A DNA stretch of 64,000 nucleotides from DYJB01 sp963777165 (GTDB lineage: Bacteria; Chloroflexota; Anaerolineae; Anaerolineales; E44-bin32): positions 1 to 64,000 of the forward strand of contig CAVZPO010000010.1 of NCBI GenBank assembly GCA_963777165.1, read 5' to 3'. A model generated the notes under the pieces. That model was not told the origin of the DNA and did not search any database. It saw nothing but the letters and a program-made list of their open reading frames with translations. Positions 46,475-56,486 of the stretch are shown here, piece after piece. The translations under genes and the position numbers were made by a program. Position 1 is the first letter of the stretch; each line of letters starts with the position of its first letter.

Positions 46475-46901
46475 CGGTTCGCTCTACTTAGGATACCAGC
46501 CGCCGCCCGCCCGCCAGCGTAAGGAAAGTCACGTGATGAATACGAATTCAATCCGATTTGACCAAGAACCCCGGAGCCTCATGGGCCGACTAGCATGCCT
46601 CGAGTGGCCATGGGCAACGGGACCCTCCAGGATATAGACAGGATTGACTATAAGACCTGTTGGCTCGAGATCGCGGGAATCGCCTTGTGGCGAGAGGTGC
46701 TTTCTGCCCGCCCAGCTCCGGGCCCAGCCCATGCCCAGGCTTGCCCCGGCCAGGGAAGGAGCGTTGGCCGAGGGACCTTCAGAGGTGCCCGGCGAGGACC
46801 GTGTGTCACTATTCGCAGGGGCAAGGCGGGGAAGAAGGTCGCCATTCGGGTTGGCAAGCCCAGGCTGCGTCTAGCCGCGGCACGATAGAAAAGAGTGACA
46901 A
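46475..46901. other. Intergenic region upstream of hypA
   Basis: Holds the hyp promoter at 46537-46565. The rest has no frame with recognisable features; small open frames on the plus strand lack ribosome sites and look like noise. Confidence 0.5.
46537..46565 (-). promoter_or_regulatory. Promoter of the hyp operon
   Basis: On the minus strand TTGGTC (46565-46560) and TATTCA (46542-46537) are exactly 17 bases apart in an A/T-rich pocket of otherwise GC-rich DNA, giving a leader of about 55 bases before hypA. Confidence 0.6.
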
Positions 46902-47156
46902 ATGGCTGATGATAACCGCAAGATCGCATTATCTGCTCGAAGGGCAACCTGGACATGGCTTACCGGCGCTGGTGATGGGCTGGGCCGCCTTGGGCAACGG
47001 CATCGACGTGACGATCTTCTTCACCTTCTGGGCATGGACATGATCACAAGTCGTGTTGACCGCCTGAGATCCACGGTGGGCAACAACAGTATCAAGATGA
47101 AGTTGATGGGCTCCGACCGGAACTGGATCGCAGTGATGGGCGTCTGCCCGGAATGA
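46902..47156 (+). pseudogene. Truncated, frame-disrupted DsrE/DsrF-like protein gene
   Basis: Starts MADDNRKIAL and, across several shifts, yields LDMAY, LVMGWAALGNGIDVTIFFTF, MDMITSRVDRL and NSIKMKLMGS, the N-terminal two thirds of a DsrE-like sulfur-relay/peroxiredoxin-type protein (DrsE_2 family by recollection). The usual C-terminal third is missing: the frame runs into the end of the PA14 lipoprotein gene, which reads the other way through the same DNA. Disruptions here include at least one net -1, unlike most others, so real decay is likely. Confidence 0.55.
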
Positions 47157-49142
47157 CGGTGATAAGGACAAGTGCGGTCGGCGCGCTTCGGTGCGCGCGT
47201 GCCTGCAGCCGCTGCGACGGCGCGAGCTGTACGCTGCGTCGGTGATCTCCGTCGGCGTCGGGGTGTCCGACGGGATCAGCGTCTCCGTCGGCGTCGGGGT
47301 GTCCGACGGGATCAGCGTCTCAGTCGCCGTGGGGGTGACCGTGGCTGTCAGGCTGGGGGTCGGCGTCATCGTCAAGCGCACCCAGCTCAACTCGACGCGG
47401 GCTGCCCCTCCCCCATCGTAGTAGTCCAGGCGCAGGGCGGTCGTGCCGCTCAGGCTGCTTTCGACGGTATACACGACCGTCCCGTCCGCAGTGTGCCACT
47501 CGTCCAGTACCCGCGTGCTATTGATGTACAGGCGGGCACCGTCATCGGCGCGCAGGCTGAAGCGGTACAGGCCGGCGGGGAGGTTCAGCGACTGCCTCCA
47601 GCGCGCCGAGAACAGGTCGGCCGGCACCCCGGCCGCCGGCGCCTGCGTGCCCCAATCGAAGTTCACCTCAGCGTCGTTGCGGACGAGGGCTGGGTTGCCC
47701 GACAGGTTGACATTCGACCAGAATTCGGCCTTCCAGTCCGGGAACGACGGCTGACTGACCTTCTCCCAATACAGGCGAACCGACGCCTGGTTGCGATCTT
47801 CGAAATACTCCAGGCGCAGGCTGTGTGCGCCGCGCGCCAGCCCGAGGTCCTGGGTGAGCTCGCGCGACCTCCCGGTCTTCCAGCTGTCGATCAGTGGCTT
47901 GCCGTCCACCCACAGCCGGGCGCCGTCGTCCATGATCAGATGGAAGCGGTAGACCGCCTGATCGAACGTGGGCGTACCGTTCCAGCGAACAGAGAAGGAG
48001 TTCGTCGGGAGCGAAGGATCGGGGGAGCCGCTCCCCCAGCTGAAGTCGATGGCGGCGTCGCGCCGCGTGAACGCCGGCGTGCCGCGCAGGTCGCGGTTGG
48101 CGAAATACTCGGCCTTCCAACCGCCCACGGTCCCGGCGTTGGTGACGATGACCTCGACCCAGATGGGGTTCACCCCGGACCATGGCGTGCCAAAGAGCAG
48201 TCCACGGCTGCTGCGCAGCAGCCAGTTCCCGCGGTACGTCCCGGGAGTGGTCGGTGCCACCAGGTTGAGGGCCAGGTCGATCGTCGAGCCCGGAAGCACG
48301 CTCGTTCCGAAGGGGACGGCGGCAGTCCCGCCCATGGCTTGACCGCTGGAAAAGACCACGGCGTAGTCCGGTGCCCAGGTGCACGTGCCGTCGTTGCGCA
48401 ACCGCCACACCTTCCGAAAGGCCTCGCCGGCAACCACGGATGAGCCGGGCGGAATGCTGACGTCCTCCACAAGACCCGCCAGGTCCGTGCAGCCGGCTGG
48501 CGAAGGCGTGGCCTCCACCATGGGCGTGGTCGGGACCGGCGTGGATACCGGTTGGCCATCCGCATCCCAACCGAAATCCTGTGTCACGATCTGCTCGCCG
48601 GGAGCGAGCACGAGTTCGCGATCCGCCTGCGCCATCAGGCTGGCGGAGACCGGCGACGTCCAACGGCCGGGACCCAGCACAGGAATGTTCGACGGATCGT
48701 TGCTGTCTATCGTCAGACAGTAGGTGCCGGGCGGGAGCTCCGTGAAAGTGAAAGCACCGTCGGCGTCCGACGTCATCGTCACCCGCGGGGTACCCGGGCA
48801 GGCGCCATCGGCCAGCGTGACCTGCAGTCCGGCCAGGGCCGGCTCCCCGGTTTCTTCCAGCCCATTGGCCTGGAACGTCCCGTCCGCCAGTTGGAGGCAG
48901 CCGGCGGCGTCGAGCGCGGGGGCAGGGCTCTCTCCCAGCGGCAGCGCGCACAGGTCGTCCCAGACACGTCCCGAAATGGACGCCATGTCCGGTAGCGGCA
49001 GCGGGCTCGAAGTGGGCGTCGGGGGCGGAGTTGGCCCGAGGACGAGGCTGCATCCCGCCAATACGAACACGCCGGCTGCCAGCCCGACGAAACGGGCTGC
49101 CGATGGGATTCGCACGCGGCTGGGCAACTTGTCCGAGAGCAT
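46929..49142 (-). CDS. Large lipoprotein: SpaA-like, NBR1-Ig-like and two PA14 domains; C-terminus doubtful
   Basis: About 737 residues from ATG 49142 (GGAGG nine bases upstream). Signal peptide with lipobox LAGC near residue 30; Thr/Pro linker; a carboxypeptidase-regulatory/SpaA-like domain (GLQVTLADGACPGTPRVTM, FTELPPGTYCLTID); an NBR1-like Ig domain (FRKVWRLRNDGTCTWAPDY, NWLLRSSRGLLFG); two PA14 domains (WKAEYFANRDLRGTPAF and WKAEFWSNVNLSGNPALV). It ends in SDTPTPTETLIP repeats. The last about 90 residues overlap the DsrE-like remnant and look non-native. Probably a surface glycan-binding protein. Confidence 0.75.
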   Translation of the reverse strand: MLSDKLPSRVRIPSAARFVGLAAGVFVLAGCSLVLGPTPPPTPTSSPLPLPDMASISGRVWDDLCALPLGESPAPALDAAGCLQLADGTFQANGLEETGEPALAGLQVTLADGACPGTPRVTMTSDADGAFTFTELPPGTYCLTIDSNDPSNIPVLGPGRWTSPVSASLMAQADRELVLAPGEQIVTQDFGWDADGQPVSTPVPTTPMVEATPSPAGCTDLAGLVEDVSIPPGSSVVAGEAFRKVWRLRNDGTCTWAPDYAVVFSSGQAMGGTAAVPFGTSVLPGSTIDLALNLVAPTTPGTYRGNWLLRSSRGLLFGTPWSGVNPIWVEVIVTNAGTVGGWKAEYFANRDLRGTPAFTRRDAAIDFSWGSGSPDPSLPTNSFSVRWNGTPTFDQAVYRFHLIMDDGARLWVDGKPLIDSWKTGRSRELTQDLGLARGAHSLRLEYFEDRNQASVRLYWEKVSQPSFPDWKAEFWSNVNLSGNPALVRNDAEVNFDWGTQAPAAGVPADLFSARWRQSLNLPAGLYRFSLRADDGARLYINSTRVLDEWHTADGTVVYTVESSLSGTTALRLDYYDGGGAARVELSWVRLTMTPTPSLTATVTPTATETLIPSDTPTPTETLIPSDTPTPTEITDAAYSSRRRSGCRHARTEARRPHLSLSPSFRADAHHCDPVPVGAHQLHLDTVVAHRGSQAVNTTCDHVHAQKVKKIVTSMPLPKAAQPITSAGKPCPGCPSSR
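47251..47322. repeat. Two 36-bp tandem units in the lipoprotein gene
   Basis: Units 47251-47286 and 47287-47322 are identical over 35 bases (GTCGGCGTCGGGGTGTCCGA and the following 15). In the minus-strand gene they encode repeated SDTPTPTETLIP, a surface linker prone to slippage. Confidence 0.85.
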
Positions 49143-50226
49143 GGTTCCGCCTCCGCACCTGGCAGATGTAACTTTACAACGATCTCGATGACCGCGGGGT
49201 TCCCTGGCCTGCCGGGTTGGGATGCTAGCCAGGCCCGCGGCCGACGTCCCTGACCCTGTCGAGAATCCACGATCGGCTGAACCAGAAATCACCGAACTCC
49301 GCTCGGGCCGGTCGCCCGGGAACGAAACCACAGCCGTCTTGTCGTCATCATCTGCGCCGGAACTGGCGCCTGCCAAGGGGTTCCCGTCTCCAGATTGCAT
49401 GCTATCGAGTATGGCCGGAAGGGGAGAAAAACCAGGTCTTGGCCGCGCTTGTTGGCTCGCCCCACCGACTTCCCGCCAGCTCTGTGGGCCCGCCCTTGCC
49501 GGCGGAGTAGGGATCGCCACTGGAGTTTGTCTTGAACCAGTCCTCCCGGTCACAGAGTGCAGTAGCGGAGCCTCGAGGAGGGGATCTGGCCATACCGTCC
49601 CATTTGCATGAATTTCCTAGATATTGTATATTTTTCGGACACCCGAGGCCCACCCCGAGGTCTTTCCCGCGGGGAGAGGTTCCCGGGTCTTCGAACGGGA
49701 CACGTGGAAGCCAAGCACCCTGCTCGAGACGGCACCTCAAGCACGCAACGCAGGCGAACCGAATCCGAGGCCGGGCGTCGAGTCGGCTTGCACCCCGAAC
49801 GACCTGGCCCTTTCGCACTGTTATCCCCTCGTGTGCAAATCTTACTCAGGAATTCGGGGCCTCGCCCCGACCACCACCGCCGGGCTTCGGCGGCGGCGCT
49901 TCGCACCCAGCGACGCCTCCGACTGGAATGGCCTCCGGCCGAGCGACCCATGAGCTTCTTGCATCTGTTGCCCATGAAGGCCCCTCCGCATCAGCAACCG
50001 ATCAACCTGCACGCGTCCTGCGGCCTGAGCGTGCCCGCGGCCCAAAGTCGGCGCATGAGCCATCCCGGGGCGACGGGAGTCGTCGGGACCGCCGCTTCCT
50101 TGCAGCCTGCGCAAACCGGAGGAGGCCGAGCTCGGCGTCGGGGATGGGTTTCCCCACCGCGGTCGGGCCGGGCGGACTTCGGCCAAGCCGCTGGCCATCG
50201 GTCCGGACGATAGGCCGGACGAGCGT
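49143..50226. other. Long spacer between divergent genes, with a promoter for the regulator
   Basis: About 1.1 kb with no gene that I can support. The only strong signal is the promoter at 49604-49632 pointing right, which would give the regulator a leader of nearly 590 bases. Open frames across the leader show no codon pattern or motif of a real protein. Confidence 0.5.
49604..49632 (+). promoter_or_regulatory. Strong promoter-like element upstream of the BTAD regulator
   Basis: TTGCAT (49604-49609), 17 bases, TATATT (49627-49632) in a local A/T-rich island. The regulator starts at 50227, so the 5' leader would be about 590 bases. Confidence 0.6.
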
Positions 50227-53074
50227 ATGTCGCTGCGCGTCTTTCTCCTGGGTCCGATGCGGGCCTACGACCAGGACACCCCTCTGAAGCTCCCGCCGCG
50301 ATCGAAACTCGTATCGCTGTGGGGCCACCTGCTGGTTCACCGGGATCGGGCGATCCCACGCGGCCTGCTGGCCTTCACGTTCTGGCCGGATGAGTCAGAG
50401 CAAGAAGCCCGACTCAACCTCCGACGTCACCTTCACCGGCTGCAGCAGCTGCTTCCGACCGCGCCGGACGACCGTCCTTGGATCCTCACCGAAGGCAACG
50501 CGCTCCAGTGGAACCCGTCCGCGGACGGCCTGGCTCGACCTGGACGAGTTCGAGCGCCTCACTCGCCACCCGGATCGCCATGCGGAAGCGGTCGATCTGT
50601 ACGGCGGCGACTTGCTCGAGGGTGTGTACGACGATTGGGTCTTCGCCGAACGGGAGCGCGTGCGTGAACTGTGTTTCCAGGTCCTGCACGGCGTTGTCGA
50701 TCAGGCGGAAGAGGCCAACGATCACCGCCTGGCGATCCTGTACGCGCAACGCTTGCTCCGCCACGACCCGCTGCGCGAGGAGACCTACAGGGCCTTGATG
50801 CGACTGCACGCGCGCAGCGGCGACCGGGCCGGCGTGGTGCGCAGCTTCAACGCCTGCACAACGGTCCTCGACCGCGAGCTCGGGGTTGAGCCGAGCGCCG
50901 AGACTGCGCGTGCCTACCACGAGCACTTGGCTCAGGGCTCGTCGTCCGAACCCGAGCCCGTCGCGCCGCCGCCGGCTCACCCGTCCACCCGTAACAACCT
51001 GCCGTCCCAACTGACCAGTTTCGTCGGCCGATCGCGCGAGGTCGAGGCCGTCCACTCCCTTCTCAAGACCACACGGCTCCTTTCCCTTACGGGCATCGGG
51101 GGAGTAGGCAAGACCCGGTTGGCGCTGGCGGTCGCCGAGGCCGCCCTGCCCCAGTGCACCGACGGCGCCTGGTGGGTTGACCTGGCGCCGCTCTCGGATC
51201 CCTCCCTGCTGGAGGAGACCGTCGCTGCGGCCATGGACCTTCGCGAGCAATCGACCCGGCCGATCTCCCAGGTCCTGGCCGAGGCCGTTCGGTCCAAATC
51301 TATGCTCCTGGTCCTGGACAACTGCGAGCACCTGGTGTCGGGCTGCGCCGCCTTGGTCAAGGACCTGCTGCAGGCGGGGGACGACTTGCGGATCCTGACC
51401 ACCTCGACCGAGCCGCTGGGCGTGCCGGGCGAGGTGGTGTGGCAAGTCCCGCCTCTGGAGCTTCCTGTTTCGAGTCTCACCGGTGAGGCGCTCGATGCCG
51501 GCGTTATCCAGGCCACGGCCAGTGTCCTGCTGTTCATGGAGCGCGCGACCGCTGCGCTGCCGACGTTCCGCCTGACAGCGGCCAATCTTCCGGCCGTGGT
51601 CCGTCTTTGCCAGGCGCTGGACGGGATCCCCCTGGCCCTCGAGCTGGCCGCTGGCCGCCTGAAGATGTTGAGCGTCGATCAGCTGGTCGAGCGCCTGGAC
51701 GACCGCTTCCGAGTGCTTGCCGGCGGCAGGCGCACCACGCTCTCCCGACATCGCACCCTGGGTGCGGTGCTGGATTGGAGCTTCGCCCTACTGACCGAGG
51801 ACGAACGGGCGCTTTTTCGCCGCCTGTCGCTGTTCTTCGGAGGCTTCACGCTCGAGTCGGCCGAGGCCGTGTCCGCCGGTCCTCCTCTGGTCCCGGGCCA
51901 GGTACTCCAGATCCTCTCCGAGTTGGTAGACAAATCCCTGGTGACGGTCTCCCGGGCTGACCCGTCGCGGGTCCGCTATGGCTTGCTCGAAACGGTTGGC
52001 CACTACGCGCGGGAGAGGCTCATCGAATCCGGCGAAGCAGAACAGGTCCGGGCAACTTTCGTGGGGTTCTTCCTGGATCTGGTCGAGGCGGCCGGCGAGC
52101 GGCTGCTGCGTGGGCCCGACCAGGAAAAGTGGTTCTGGATCATCGGCCAGGAATACGCCAACCTGCGCAGCCTGATGTCGTATGCCGAGACGATCGGAGA
52201 CTTCGATTCCCTGGCGCGCATCGCCAGCCGGTTGTGGCCGTTCTGGTGGACGCATGGCCACGTGGCCGAGGGCCGCCGGTGGTTGGAGACCATCCTTCCC
52301 GGCCGGGCGGCGCTGGCGGAGGTTCTGCGCGCCAACGTACTGCACGCCACCGGCCGCCTGATGGCCCTGCAAGGTGACGGCGCTCGTGCCAGAGCTTTGC
52401 TGGAAGAGAACCTGGAGGTATGCCGCGTGCTCGGCGACGGGCCGCGGATCGCCGACGCCCTCACCGGCCTGGGAGTGGTAGCCAGCAACGAGCAGGACTA
52501 CGACCGGGCCGATGAGCTGTGGGGGGAGGCCCTCGAGGTCTATGAGTCATTGGGCGACCAGTGGGGCGTAGCCCGGGCCTCCAACAATCGCGGGGACCTG
52601 CTGGTTTACCGCGGGGACTATCCCGGCGCCATCAGCCATCTGCAGAAGAGCGTTCACGTCTTCCGTGAGCTGCGCTCAACGCTGGGCGAGTCGATCTCCC
52701 TGATCAACCTGGGCCGTGCGTCGCTTCTGAAGGGCGAGCCCGGACTCGCCGAGCGCTACTTCCGAGACAGCCTCGACCTGAAGGTTGCGCTGGCGGACAA
52801 AGAGGGCATCGCCTGGAACCTGGAAGGGCTGGCAGGTGTCGCCGGCGCCGAGGGCCAGGCCGAGCGCGCCGCCCGCCTGTTCGGCGCGGCCGAGTCGCTG
52901 CGCAAGGCCATCAGTATCCCGCTCGCCGCGCCAGACATGCCCTTGTATGAACGGATCGTGGCCGATGCCCGGCGAGGCGCTGATCCCGAACGCTGGGAGG
53001 CGTGCTGGTTGGAAGGAGGCCGCCTTGACGCCGATCAGGCCCTGACCTACGCCCAAGCCCCCGCAAGCGCTTAG
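50227..53074 (+). CDS. AfsR/SARP-like transcriptional regulator: BTAD, NB-ARC ATPase and TPR, one apparent frameshift
   Basis: About 948 residues. N-terminal winged helix (SLRVFLLGPMRAYDQDTPLK) and bacterial transcriptional activation domain (HRLAILYAQRLLRHDPLREE, GVVRSFNACTTVLDRELGVE), residues 1-240; NB-ARC ATPase with P-loop LTGIGGVGKTRLALAVAE near residue 290 and VLDNCEHL; then TPR-type repeats (ALTGLGVVASNEQDYDRADE and others) to about residue 900. A net +1 break near 50531 lies in the BTAD. Likely senses a signal via the TPRs; targets unknown, possibly the secreted proteins downstream. Confidence 0.85.
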
Positions 53075-53187
53075 TTTCACAATCCTATCTTTCGGACCCA
53101 AATGCGACGCTTTCGCGACGCTGCCTCGGCTACGCTGGGACACAGTTGGCACCCTGTCGGCCCAGGTGGTGCCGGAGGCGGACAACT

Positions 53188-53424
53188 TTGGCTGATTCCA
53201 ACGAGAGCGACCATCATCTGTTCATCCTTAGGATTTGGACCGACCCGGCCAAGTCCACTCCATCCATCAGTCGGGGATCGATCGAACACGTCCCTTCCGG
53301 TGAGCGCCGCTACTTCCTCGAGCTGGGGGAAGTGCAGACATTCGTATCCAGTCATCTGTCCGACACACCGAGCATGACGGACGCGAAGGGCCAACACCCC
53401 GATGGATCCTCTGGGCGCTCTTAG
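53188..53424 (+). CDS. Small conserved-looking protein with an HVPSGERRY motif
   Basis: A 78-residue protein. TTG 53188 is preceded by GGAGG at nine bases. Core: HHLFILRIWTDPAKS, then RGSIEHVPSGERRYFLELGE and VQTFVSSHL. I recognise the pattern (R-W, then GxIxHVPSGERRY, then a short helix) from small proteins common in filamentous Chloroflexota and cyanobacteria; function unknown. It follows the regulator by about 110 bases on the same strand. Confidence 0.6.
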   Translation: MADSNESDHHLFILRIWTDPAKSTPSISRGSIEHVPSGERRYFLELGEVQTFVSSHLSDTPSMTDAKGQHPDGSSGRS

Positions 53425-53697
53425 CCGGACCCTGCTGTCCTACCCCGGCTGGGCAGGACCCAACCGGAGGCGAGCTGTTGTGCTTGAACGCGGCACAAAG
53501 AGTTCGGCCCAATTTGGTGCGCGGCGAGGACATGCGAACGAGGTCCCCTTCGGAAGCATGAACCCATGGAGGAGGGAGCACTTGCGCTCGGGCCCCATAA
53601 GCGGTCTGCTGGGCCACCACCTTTGCGGACCCCTCCCGGCACCCCATCCTTCGGCTGGGCCACAACGGGTTCTCATCAGCACCACGGCTCAAGAAGC

Positions 53698-54270
53698 ATG
53701 GTGAAGCTTCGCGCGCAGGATGCCCGGACTGCGCTCCTGGCTGTCGGCCTGATCGCCGGAGCGTGGGGGATTCGCGAAGGCATCCCCTGGATGGTGATCG
53801 GCGGCGTGTTCCTCCTGGGGGGAGGTCTGGCCTGGGATGGCGCGCAGGCACTCTCGTTCTCGCCGTGGCGATCCGCGGGATCGCCGGGCGACGCTTCTGC
53901 CGGGCTCCGTATCTGGCAAACTTCGTCGGCTGCATTCGAAATCGCCGTTGGCGCCGCGCTGCTGGCGCTCGCCCTGACGGCCACAGTCAGCGGATGGGAG
54001 CGGATGGTCGCGTACCTGGGCGAGCACCCGGGATGGCTGGCAATTGCCGCAGGCCTTGCCGCTGCGCGCAGCGGCCTGGGCGTGATGGTGGCGCCACAAC
54101 CTCCTGCCACTCGGACCTCGCTCCGACTGCGCAACCTGCTCGAACGCCTGACCGGCCTGCCGTCGCTGGTGATCGGTGCGGGGTTGATTCTTGCGGGGGG
54201 CTACCAGGTGCTCTTCCCCGGCATGATTACACATTGGATCCAGGGCCTGCTGGGAGTCGCGACCCCGTGA
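53698..54270 (+). CDS. Predicted membrane protein, unknown function
   Basis: A 190-residue protein with about five membrane spans (LLAVGLIAGAWGI, MVIGGVFLLGGGLAW, FEIAVGAALLALALTATV, LAIAAGLAAARSGLGV, LVIGAGLILAGGYQVLF). ATG 53698 follows AAGAAG, a weak ribosome site. No conserved motif recognised. It lies between the regulator region and the amidohydrolase pair. Confidence 0.6.
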   Translation: MVKLRAQDARTALLAVGLIAGAWGIREGIPWMVIGGVFLLGGGLAWDGAQALSFSPWRSAGSPGDASAGLRIWQTSSAAFEIAVGAALLALALTATVSGWERMVAYLGEHPGWLAIAAGLAAARSGLGVMVAPQPPATRTSLRLRNLLERLTGLPSLVIGAGLILAGGYQVLFPGMITHWIQGLLGVATP

Positions 54271-54452
54271 ACTCACCTGCGATGCCATCCGCGTCCGACG
54301 ATTCTCAGCGGTTCCCGATGGAACCATTCGGTCCGGCCGCTCAGCCCGTCTCGCACGGGCCGCACCCGCGCACGGCGGTGAGGCCATTCACCGGAAGGCC
54401 CGGCAGCCCGCGCACGTTCGCTCAACCCTGTGACCTCCGGAAGGGGTAGACC

Positions 54453-56333
54453 ATGAACGCTCGTCGCTCCACGCTTCACGCGATCGCGATCCTACTCTCC
54501 GCCGCGCTGTCGGCCTGTGGTCAGCCGGCTGGAACCGAACTCCCGGTGATCCTCGAACCGACGCTGCAGCCGACGGCCCTCGCCGGCTCGGCCCTCCCGT
54601 CCGCGCCTCCCCCCGCCTCAGGCGGAGCAAAGGCCGACGTCATCTTCTTCAACGGCCTGATCCTGACGATGGATGACGCTCGCCCGACGGCCTCGGCCAT
54701 CCACGTCCTGGGCGAGAGGATCGTCTCCGTCGGCGACGATGCTTCGGTTCTGGCCGAGGCCGGCACCACAAGCAGCATCGTTGACCTGCAGGGCCGGACG
54801 CTCACCCCAGGATTCATCAACGGACATTCGCACCATGTCTCCCAGCGATACAAGTGGGGCTTCGACAGCCTCGACCTGGCAGTCCAATCTGCGCTCGAGC
54901 AAGGGTGGACCGGGCTCACGGAGCTGGCCGTCGACCAGGCCGAGCTGGCCGAGTTGATCGAAGCCGCCGAGGGGGGCCGGCTTCCCGTGCGCACCAACGC
55001 CTATCTCATGGTGAAGACCTTCGAGGGGGAGTCTCTCGGTGAGTGGTTCAATGCCTATCAGCCCGGCCAGACTTTCGGCACGACGCTCCGCATCGCCGGT
55101 TTGAAAGTATTCACCGACTTCGACAATGGGACCGTGCTCTTCTGGGAACCGGAGGAGCTCGAGGCCTATGTGCGGGACCGCCGGGAGGAAGGGTGGCAGC
55201 TCGCTCTCAAATCGGTCAGCACGCTCTCGCTTGAGCTGGTTCTTGACGCCGTCGAGCCCATCCTCCAGGGAGGCTCCAACGCCGATGCGCGCTTTCGCAT
55301 CGAGCACGCCCTGGCAGTCAACGACGAGCAGCTCGCCCGCATGGCCCGGATGGGCATTATCGCTTCGATTCAACCGGGCATCGTCGGTGTCATCTCCGGC
55401 CAGGCCGATCTGAACGAAATCGTCGAACGGGAAGGGACGGAAGCCGTGGCCCGCTGGCGGGATATGGCCGAGGCCGGGGTCCCCATGGTCGGCAGTCCCT
55501 ATAACCCCGACGGTGCCAACGTTGAATACACATCGCCGTCGCATGTCTCTCCACTTGGCGTGGCCTACCGCGGCGCCACCCAGATCGGCCTGGGAGGCCG
55601 GTCACCCGAGACGTGGATGGTTCAACACGCGCTCTCCGTCGATGAGATTCTCCCGCTGCTGACGATCGACGCCGCCTACGCCACCATGGAGGAGGGCGAA
55701 CGGGGCAGCTTGGTGGCGGGGAAACTCGCCGATCTGGTGATCCTTTCGGCGGACCCTCGGTCCGTGCCTGTCGAAGACCTTCTCACGATCGAGGTGTTGA
55801 TGACCATGGTCGGCGGCGAAGTGGCCTGGTGCGCGCCGGGCGCACAGGATCTATGTCCCGGCGCCACAGCCTTTCCCTCGCCGACGGCTGAGACCGAGGC
55901 TGCGGTCCACAGCTGGCCGATCCTCCAGCTTGGGAGCGTGGGGCCGGAGGTCTTCGCCTTGCAGTACCTGCTTCGGCACCATGGCCAGGAGATTCCAGCC
56001 GACGGCCTATTTGGCCCAGGCACCGAGCAGGCGGTGAGGACGTTTCAGTCACAGCGAGACCTCGGCGTAGACGGCCTGGTCGGAGGCCAGACCTGGCCGG
56101 CCCTGGTCCAGGGCGTTGTCCTGCAGTTTGGAAGCAGCGGCGATGCCGTCCGTGCGGCGCAGGTGCTATTGCTCGAGAAGTTCGGCTACGCGGACATCCT
56201 CGTCGTCGATGGGCTCTTCGGCCGCGGGACGGAGGCCGTCGTCAAGACGTTCCAGTCGGATCACGGGCTGACGCCGGATGGGATGGTGGGGGCCGCCCAG
56301 ATGTGGCCAGCGCTCATTTCGATGGGGCCTTAG
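54453..56333 (+). CDS. Lipid-anchored amidohydrolase-fold protein with two C-terminal peptidoglycan-binding domains; metal site altered
   Basis: A 626-residue lipoprotein (lipobox LSAC near residue 22). Residues about 60-470 are a YtcJ-type amidohydrolase: LTPGFINGHSHH keeps the HxH pair and FRIEHALAV the later His, but the HAxGD loop of the family is replaced by LALKSVSTLSLEL, so a metal ligand and the catalytic context are lost. Residues about 485-626 are two PG_binding_1 domains (LGSVGPEVFALQYLLRHHGQ, FGSSGDAVRAAQVLLLEKFG). Probably a cell-wall-bound non-catalytic or repurposed amidohydrolase. Tandem paralogue of the next gene. Confidence 0.82.
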   Translation: MNARRSTLHAIAILLSAALSACGQPAGTELPVILEPTLQPTALAGSALPSAPPPASGGAKADVIFFNGLILTMDDARPTASAIHVLGERIVSVGDDASVLAEAGTTSSIVDLQGRTLTPGFINGHSHHVSQRYKWGFDSLDLAVQSALEQGWTGLTELAVDQAELAELIEAAEGGRLPVRTNAYLMVKTFEGESLGEWFNAYQPGQTFGTTLRIAGLKVFTDFDNGTVLFWEPEELEAYVRDRREEGWQLALKSVSTLSLELVLDAVEPILQGGSNADARFRIEHALAVNDEQLARMARMGIIASIQPGIVGVISGQADLNEIVEREGTEAVARWRDMAEAGVPMVGSPYNPDGANVEYTSPSHVSPLGVAYRGATQIGLGGRSPETWMVQHALSVDEILPLLTIDAAYATMEEGERGSLVAGKLADLVILSADPRSVPVEDLLTIEVLMTMVGGEVAWCAPGAQDLCPGATAFPSPTAETEAAVHSWPILQLGSVGPEVFALQYLLRHHGQEIPADGLFGPGTEQAVRTFQSQRDLGVDGLVGGQTWPALVQGVVLQFGSSGDAVRAAQVLLLEKFGYADILVVDGLFGRGTEAVVKTFQSDHGLTPDGMVGAAQMWPALISMGP

Positions 56334-56486
56334 GCCGGCCGGTGGTCGGGTTCGGCGTGAACCGCCGACGGTTGGCCGTCGCAAGGAATGAGATCGAGGC
56401 ATGAACAGGTACACCGTTCGGATGCGATCGAGCACGGGTCTTCGCCGCCCGCGTACGGTCGCTAGACCTGTGCTTTCCGGAGTTGG

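Noticed and set aside
46595..46888. 97-codon plus-strand frame upstream of the DsrE-like remnant
   Set aside because: No ribosome site, no motif, and low-complexity Arg/Gly/Pro composition.
47251..47322. Possible CRISPR array
   Set aside because: Only two directly adjacent 36-bp units without spacers, in frame inside a protein gene.
49143..49553. 137-codon N-terminal extension of the PA14 lipoprotein
   Set aside because: The ATG at 49142 has GGAGG and starts a proper signal peptide; the extension would bury it.
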